64,000 bases of DNA from NCBI RefSeq assembly GCF_012932375.1, contig NZ_JAAIIG010000008.1, positions 1 through 64,000 of the forward strand, read 5' to 3'. Shown here piece by piece: positions 59,810 through 64,000 of the stretch. Position 1 is the stretch's first letter. The number at the start of each line of letters is the position of its first letter. The DNA is from Bifidobacterium olomucense (lineage in GTDB: Bacteria; Actinomycetota; Actinomycetes; Actinomycetales; Bifidobacteriaceae). The notes beneath the pieces were generated by a model. That model saw only the letters and a program-made list of their open reading frames with translations, searched no databases and was not told where the DNA came from. The position numbers and the translations under genes were made by a program.

Positions 59810-61405
59810 ATGAAAGTGAAGTTTTCCAAAGACTGGTACACCGGCGTGCAGACGCTTACGGCACGCACCACACGAGGTGAGTCGCTCGATGTGGAGCATG
59901 CGAAATGGCTGACGAAGAGTCATTGGTATTTGTTGCCGTTGCATTATGAGAGCACCGGCAACGAAATCGTATTCCAATACGATGCGACCAGCACGACGTC
60001 GTTGCATGACGTGCTGCGCCAAGTGGTCCCCGGTGACCAGTATGCCGGGCTACTGCTTGCCGTGCTCTCAGTGATGGAGCAGTGCGAAGCGCAGCGGCTC
60101 CCTCTGACCTACGTGCAGTGGGATCCCAAACGTATTCGCATTTCATCGCAGAACCAGCCGTTGTTTATGGTGATACCGGCATTGGGCGTTGAACCGGACC
60201 GTCATAGTGCCACCACGCTGTTGGCCTTGCTGTCCGACGACAAAAAAACCCGTATCTCCGGCGATGCCGCGCAGGAGTATCAACGGGCGCTTGCAGGACT
60301 GATCGGGCAGGTTCAGACGGTAAGTGCCGAGGTGCTGCACGATCTCTTGGCTCATCTGATGCCGGCCAGTGTGAAACCTCGCGCCGTGCAGGAGCAGACC
60401 GCGAAAATACCGTCCGAACAGGGAGACGTCGCTGACGGTACCGAATTCGGGGCTACGAGATTCGGCGATACGCTGCTTGGCGCCACTCGATTGGGCAGCA
60501 CACTGCTCAGTTCCGACAATGTGTCGACTTCGACTGTGCCGGCAGACTCTGCGCCGTCGTCGGTATCTGAGGATGATGGTCAGGACGGCAGTACGGTGCT
60601 CTCGTCGTTGGCTCACCGTTCGATGCCATCCGAACGTCCTGTGCTGTCTGAGGGAATCCTGCCAAGCGAGGGGCCGGCTCTGCCTGAGCCGTCATCTTCG
60701 ACCCAAGCCGAAATGACAGATCAGCAGCATGCAGGTTCCGCATCTGGTTCGGAATCTGAGGAGGCGCAGCCTCAACAACATCAGCAGTTCGGTGAGATAC
60801 CGGATGCCGAGAAGAGTGCGGCAGTGACACCGATGCAATGGCCCGGCGTGGAACGAGAGACCGCGCCAGCCGTCTCCTCGGCAACTCCGACCACACCGGC
60901 TGCTCCGACCATTCCGGCCGCAACCGTAGAGGCTCCATCCATACCTCAGCGGACCGTTTTCCGGCGCAGCATCGCGGATGAACGGGCGTCCGCCCGGGCA
61001 ATTGCGCAACCGCCGCTGCGCAAGCCTGTAAAGCCGGCCTTTGATGATTTCGACGAAAGCGATAATGAGGGCGAGACGATTTTGCGTCCCTCGACCAAGC
61101 AGACCGTCGGATTCACCGTCACCCGACTGCGTGATGGCAAATCGGTAACGGTACATGGTGCCCATGCCACCATCGGACGATCGAAAACCGCGGATATCCA
61201 TATGGGCGGCAATACCAACGTCAGTCGTATTCATGCGGTTATCGATATGCTGGATGACGGGCGGTTCTCCATCACCGATAATCATTCGGCCAACGGGACT
61301 GAAGTAGGAGGACGAGAACTGGCTGAGGGCGGCCGCGAATATCTGCCCTCGGGCGGTGATTTTACGCTGGCTGACGATACTTTCGTGGTGACGCTCTTAC
61401 AATAG
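59810..61405 (+). CDS. FHA-domain protein with a pseudokinase-like N-terminal domain
   Basis: A 531-residue cytoplasmic protein. The last about 85 residues are a clear FHA domain (GRSKTADIHMGG..NVSRIHAVIDM..NHSANGTEVGG), with the Arg, Ser and His that bind phosphothreonine. The first about 190 residues look like the DUF6382/EssB-like domain often joined to FHA domains, but that match is tentative. Between them is a long disordered Ser/Thr/Pro/Glu-rich linker. At about residues 214-235 lies a run GATRFGDTLLGATRLGSTLL with four Thr in similar context, a likely phospho-site cluster. The ATG at 59810 follows a GGATGGAG site. It probably reads or relays phosphorylation by the kinase encoded upstream. 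Confidence 0.85.
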   Translation: MKVKFSKDWYTGVQTLTARTTRGESLDVEHAKWLTKSHWYLLPLHYESTGNEIVFQYDATSTTSLHDVLRQVVPGDQYAGLLLAVLSVMEQCEAQRLPLTYVQWDPKRIRISSQNQPLFMVIPALGVEPDRHSATTLLALLSDDKKTRISGDAAQEYQRALAGLIGQVQTVSAEVLHDLLAHLMPASVKPRAVQEQTAKIPSEQGDVADGTEFGATRFGDTLLGATRLGSTLLSSDNVSTSTVPADSAPSSVSEDDGQDGSTVLSSLAHRSMPSERPVLSEGILPSEGPALPEPSSSTQAEMTDQQHAGSASGSESEEAQPQQHQQFGEIPDAEKSAAVTPMQWPGVERETAPAVSSATPTTPAAPTIPAATVEAPSIPQRTVFRRSIADERASARAIAQPPLRKPVKPAFDDFDESDNEGETILRPSTKQTVGFTVTRLRDGKSVTVHGAHATIGRSKTADIHMGGNTNVSRIHAVIDMLDDGRFSITDNHSANGTEVGGRELAEGGREYLPSGGDFTLADDTFVVTLLQ

Positions 61406-61462
61406 AGGCATACGAGAGAGACCAATCGAAGACAATGATGCCGTGAGATAGGGGAGAGGACT

Positions 61463-63568
61463 ATGAGACGATGCCCGAGATGTGGTAGTGGGGTTGCCGA
61501 CGGCCAGATGGTGTGCGCCCGGTGCGGCAATCCGATGCCTGCGCCAGTTGCACGCGGAGGGGTCCCTCAGATGCCTCCGCAGCCAAATGTACCCATGCCG
61601 AACGTCGGTGTGCCGCAGCCGTATGCCCAGCAGCCTTCCCAGCCGCAGCAACCGTATGCTCCGAGTGTGTCGAGCGTCCCAGGTGTTTCCGGGCAGGCCA
61701 TGCCGGCACAAGCTGTGCCAGGGCAGTCTGCCGCTCCGCAAGGACAGGCTACCGGGCAGTGGGGCGGTGCCGCCGTGCCTCCTATGTCCGGGGTCCCCAA
61801 TGGCGCCGGGAATGGCAAGAACAACGGCCACAAGCGCAACATCGCGGCCATCATCATAGCGATAGTCGTCGTGGTGGCACTTGTAGCGGGGTCAGTCGCG
61901 GGCTTCTTCGTCTGGCGCAACTGGAAAGCCGGCAAAGAGGAAACCACTTCACAGACGGCGAAGTCGAAGTCCAAGACAAAATCCAAGACAAAGTCCAAGT
62001 CGAAAGACAACACCAAAACCGAAGAATCCGAGCCTAAATCCACAATGACCAAAGCCATCGAAGTGGAGATGGTTGGCTTCTCGTGCGACTACACCAACTC
62101 CAACTCATGGAATTGGGTGGGCGGTGCCATGGTATCCAACGTCATCCACTGCTGGGATGGCGATGCCACCGCGGATTCGGATTCGTCCTATTCCTCGGGC
62201 GATTCGTTGGACGGCAGCGGCGAGTACTCCTTCGGACTATGGACTCCTGCACTGGATGCCTCCAAAGAGATCCATGTCTCCATGCTTGAGTCGGGGGAGA
62301 AGGAGTATTCCGAGCCGCAGGTAGGAGCCACGTACGGCAATAATCCTGCGGTGTTCGTGTTCTATGCGGTGAAGACGAAGGCGGTGGGCACCACTCCGGA
62401 AAGCGTGCATCTGTATGCGCAGGAGGTGAATGTCGAAACCGGCGAACTGTCGGACCGTATCGACCTGAAGACCGAGGAAGACAACCTCATCGACTACGAG
62501 CAGGGCTATGAGTATTCGATACTCGCCGAATCCCGGGATATGGTGGCCATCGCCAAAACCTGGCACAGCGACGAGTCGTACACCACCAACGGTGATTCGG
62601 ATACCACCAATGTGGACCATACGCAGGTGATGGGTGTGACTCGCGGCAAGGATACCGCGCAGGTGCTGCAGACCTTCCAGGACAAGATCGCCGTAACCGC
62701 CGACAGCAGCGGTTACCAGTCCATGAAGAAGACTGATATATCCGTGAATTCGACAGACGTATCCGACACATATTTGGTGGAGGATGATACGTATCACCTG
62801 TATTCCGTGGAAAACAACAAGCAGATCATGAGCTTCCCTACGAACTACTGCAACCCCAAGAACAGCTGGTCATGCGATGTGGATCACCTATGGTCTCTTG
62901 GCGGCAACCAGTATGTAGTGGACGATCAGGTGATCGATTCCTCGACTGGAAAGGTGCAGTCGCTGCACGACCTGCTGGGTCTGAGCAAGGACGAACACAT
63001 CGAAGCCAAAGACCAGTTCGTGGACGGCTCGATGTACATACAGACCGAGGACTACGACAATAACGAAGGTCGTCGTGTGTTCCTGATGGGATCGGACTTG
63101 AGCCCGACGGAAGTGTTGGACGGGTCGCAGTGGGCGCGTCTGCTGCTCAACGACGGCAAGTTCATGGGCATCAACTACCTGACCAAAACCATATACGTGC
63201 AGACCACCGATGAACAGATCATCGTGAACGCGCAAGGTGAATCGGTCGGCAACTATACCCTGCTTCCGGTGTACGACGATCCGGCGGATTGCGACCATAC
63301 GCAGATGGAATGGATGATGTGGAACAAGAAATCCGATGGCAGCAACAGCATCATCGTGACCATCGGTCAGGCTCCGGGAGATCCGGCTCCTGATCTGCCG
63401 ACGGATTCGTCTAATTCAGCGGATTCTTCCGATAAATCTGATTCCGATTCTGATTCCGATTCTGATTCCGATTCGAGTTCCAGCAGCTCCAAGAAGTCCG
63501 GTAGTTCCAAGAGCTCCGGTGACTCTAAGAGTTCTAAGAGCTCCAAGAGTTCCAAGAGCGAGAAGTAG
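61463..63568 (+). CDS. Membrane protein with N-terminal zinc ribbon, beta-rich ectodomain and Ser/Asp tail
   Basis: A 701-residue protein of no named family. A zinc ribbon opens it (RRCPRCGSGVAD..VCARCGNP), then a Pro/Gln/Gly/Met linker, one membrane helix (NIAAIIIAIVVVVALVAGSVAGFFVW), a Lys-rich stretch, and an ectodomain of about 480 residues with beta units such as NPAVFVFYAVKTKAVGTTPESVHLYAQEV, FMGINYLTKTIYVQT and TYHLYSVENNKQIM, as in propellers. The tail is Ser/Asp- then Ser/Lys-rich. Cytoplasmic ribbon and outside sensor are in reverse order to the protein at 33.7 kb. GGGGAGAGGA precedes the ATG at 61463. It follows the FHA gene by 57 bases and is likely co-transcribed. Confidence 0.83.
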   Translation: MRRCPRCGSGVADGQMVCARCGNPMPAPVARGGVPQMPPQPNVPMPNVGVPQPYAQQPSQPQQPYAPSVSSVPGVSGQAMPAQAVPGQSAAPQGQATGQWGGAAVPPMSGVPNGAGNGKNNGHKRNIAAIIIAIVVVVALVAGSVAGFFVWRNWKAGKEETTSQTAKSKSKTKSKTKSKSKDNTKTEESEPKSTMTKAIEVEMVGFSCDYTNSNSWNWVGGAMVSNVIHCWDGDATADSDSSYSSGDSLDGSGEYSFGLWTPALDASKEIHVSMLESGEKEYSEPQVGATYGNNPAVFVFYAVKTKAVGTTPESVHLYAQEVNVETGELSDRIDLKTEEDNLIDYEQGYEYSILAESRDMVAIAKTWHSDESYTTNGDSDTTNVDHTQVMGVTRGKDTAQVLQTFQDKIAVTADSSGYQSMKKTDISVNSTDVSDTYLVEDDTYHLYSVENNKQIMSFPTNYCNPKNSWSCDVDHLWSLGGNQYVVDDQVIDSSTGKVQSLHDLLGLSKDEHIEAKDQFVDGSMYIQTEDYDNNEGRRVFLMGSDLSPTEVLDGSQWARLLLNDGKFMGINYLTKTIYVQTTDEQIIVNAQGESVGNYTLLPVYDDPADCDHTQMEWMMWNKKSDGSNSIIVTIGQAPGDPAPDLPTDSSNSADSSDKSDSDSDSDSDSDSSSSSSKKSGSSKSSGDSKSSKSSKSSKSEK
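63431..63565 (+). repeat. Low-complexity Ser/Asp and Ser/Lys coding repeat
   Basis: GATTCC/GATTCT hexamers encoding SD repeats are followed by TCCAAGAG units encoding SSK repeats at the 3' end of the gene. The tract is slippage-prone. Confidence 0.75.
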
Positions 63569-63613
63569 GGATACTGGGGATAGCCGGAATACTGGGGATA
63601 CCGATAACGGAAC

Positions 63614-63681
63614 AAACAGTAATGGCCTGTTGATTCGACTGATCGTGTACCGATCGACGAACCAACAGGCCATTACTGTTT
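63614..63681. terminator. Bidirectional terminator between convergent genes
   Basis: Perfect 19-bp arms AAACAGTAATGGCCTGTTG (63614-63632) and CAACAGGCCATTACTGTTT (63663-63681) around a 30-base loop that itself folds around CGATC. It serves the convergent zinc-ribbon and FHA genes. Confidence 0.85.
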
Positions 63682-63764
63682 GCATTAGTGCCGGTGGACG
63701 GTTGGCGAACTCGACATCGCTGGCCGTCCACCCATAGCGTTCCTCAGTAGCTGTTTCCGGTCAC

Positions 63765-64000
63765 TCACTGCTCGGTGAGCTGGAAGAACTGATCGCCGAT
63801 GCGCACGGTGGCCGGAGCGGTGAGCTTAAGCGGTGTGCCCTTGACCACCTGGGTCTCCTGACCGTCACTGATGATGTAGGTGCCGTTGAGCGAGCCGTAA
63901 TCCTCAATCCACAGTTCACCGTCGGTATCGATGCTGATGGCGGCATGGTTACGCGACGTGGTGCGGGTCGGATCCTCGATTTTCTCCGACTTGGCACCCT
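63765..64000 (-). CDS. FHA-domain protein, C-terminal end (partial)
   Basis: Reading the minus strand gives about 77 residues ending ATVRIGDQFFQLTEQ and a TGA at 63765-63767. The sequence TRTTSRNHAAISIDTDGELWIEDYGSLNGTYI is a typical second half of an FHA domain, with the Ser-Arg-x-His and Asn-Gly-Thr signatures that read phosphothreonine. The N-terminal part lies beyond the right edge, so its other domains are unknown. It could be a GarA-like or Fha-type protein. It faces the zinc-ribbon gene across a shared terminator and extends the phospho-signalling theme of this end of the window. Confidence 0.88.
   Translation of the reverse strand, partial: GAKSEKIEDPTRTTSRNHAAISIDTDGELWIEDYGSLNGTYIISDGQETQVVKGTPLKLTAPATVRIGDQFFQLTEQ

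Noticed and set aside
52555..59871. A very long open frame (about 2400 codons) on the minus strand under the giant surface-protein gene
   Set aside because: It is antisense to a well-supported gene, has no fold-like sequence, and arises because GC3-biased codons leave few stops on the opposite strand.

Overview
The window looks like part of a Bifidobacterium chromosome. It is GC-rich with strong GC3 bias. It holds a Leloir pair galT-galK behind a DeoR regulator, a fused dTDP-rhamnose epimerase/reductase of the bifidobacterial kind, and actinobacterial-type rpoB and rpoC. Many genes begin directly downstream of a TANNNT hexamer, as expected of leaderless actinobacterial transcripts. The species cannot be resolved from the sequence alone. 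No rRNA, tRNA, CRISPR array, prophage or intact insertion sequence was seen.

Layout. 1-5.8 kb: the right edge of an exopolysaccharide region, with a C-terminal gene fragment, a broken AAA ATPase, the dTDP-L-rhamnose genes rmlB, rmlCD and rmlA, and a Wzz/BY-kinase chain-length regulator. 6-10 kb: envelope and redox genes, including a Gly/Asn/Ser-tailed membrane protein, a small basic protein, a G5-domain lysozyme-like protein and thioredoxin. 10-25 kb: mostly single-gene housekeeping units, namely two Nudix enzymes including NudC, an alpha/beta hydrolase, a GcvH-like lipoyl protein, an App1-type phosphatase, oligopeptidase B, LeuB, a domain-rearranged lipoate ligase, a Crp/Fnr regulator, a bifunctional PBP and an old yellow enzyme. 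25-33.5 kb: pyrD divergent from deoR-galT-galK, then an MFS exporter and the ACT-domain/UPF0210 pair. 33.5-37.4 kb: an accessory island. A signal-peptide propeller-like protein with a C-terminal zinc ribbon is followed by a putative PD-(D/E)XK nuclease, and the nuclease sits between two 116-bp clusters of one 20-nt half-site arranged with identical spacing. 37.4-48 kb: trmL, mutY, a membrane protein, rpoB and rpoC. 48-64 kb: a signalling and surface locus with a transmembrane Ser/Thr kinase, a small membrane protein and a 2971-residue surface protein overlapping end to start, then an FHA protein, a zinc-ribbon membrane protein and the end of a second FHA protein.

How the parts fit. The rml genes make dTDP-rhamnose for cell-surface polysaccharide, and the BY-kinase would set polymer length. 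The deoR-galT-galK unit feeds galactose into central metabolism. GcvH and LplA lie 6 kb apart and are natural partners, although no glycine-cleavage P, T or L gene lies in the window. The 48-64 kb locus reads as a phospho-signalling unit tied to a very large surface protein: the kinase would phosphorylate Ser/Thr-rich tails, and the FHA proteins would read the phosphothreonines.

The best candidates for something undescribed are (1) the half-site clusters flanking the putative nuclease at 35.67-37.32 kb, (2) the kinase/giant surface protein/FHA/zinc-ribbon locus, (3) the helically phased WTCTAAAA array in front of rmlB, and (4) the density of leaderless starts.
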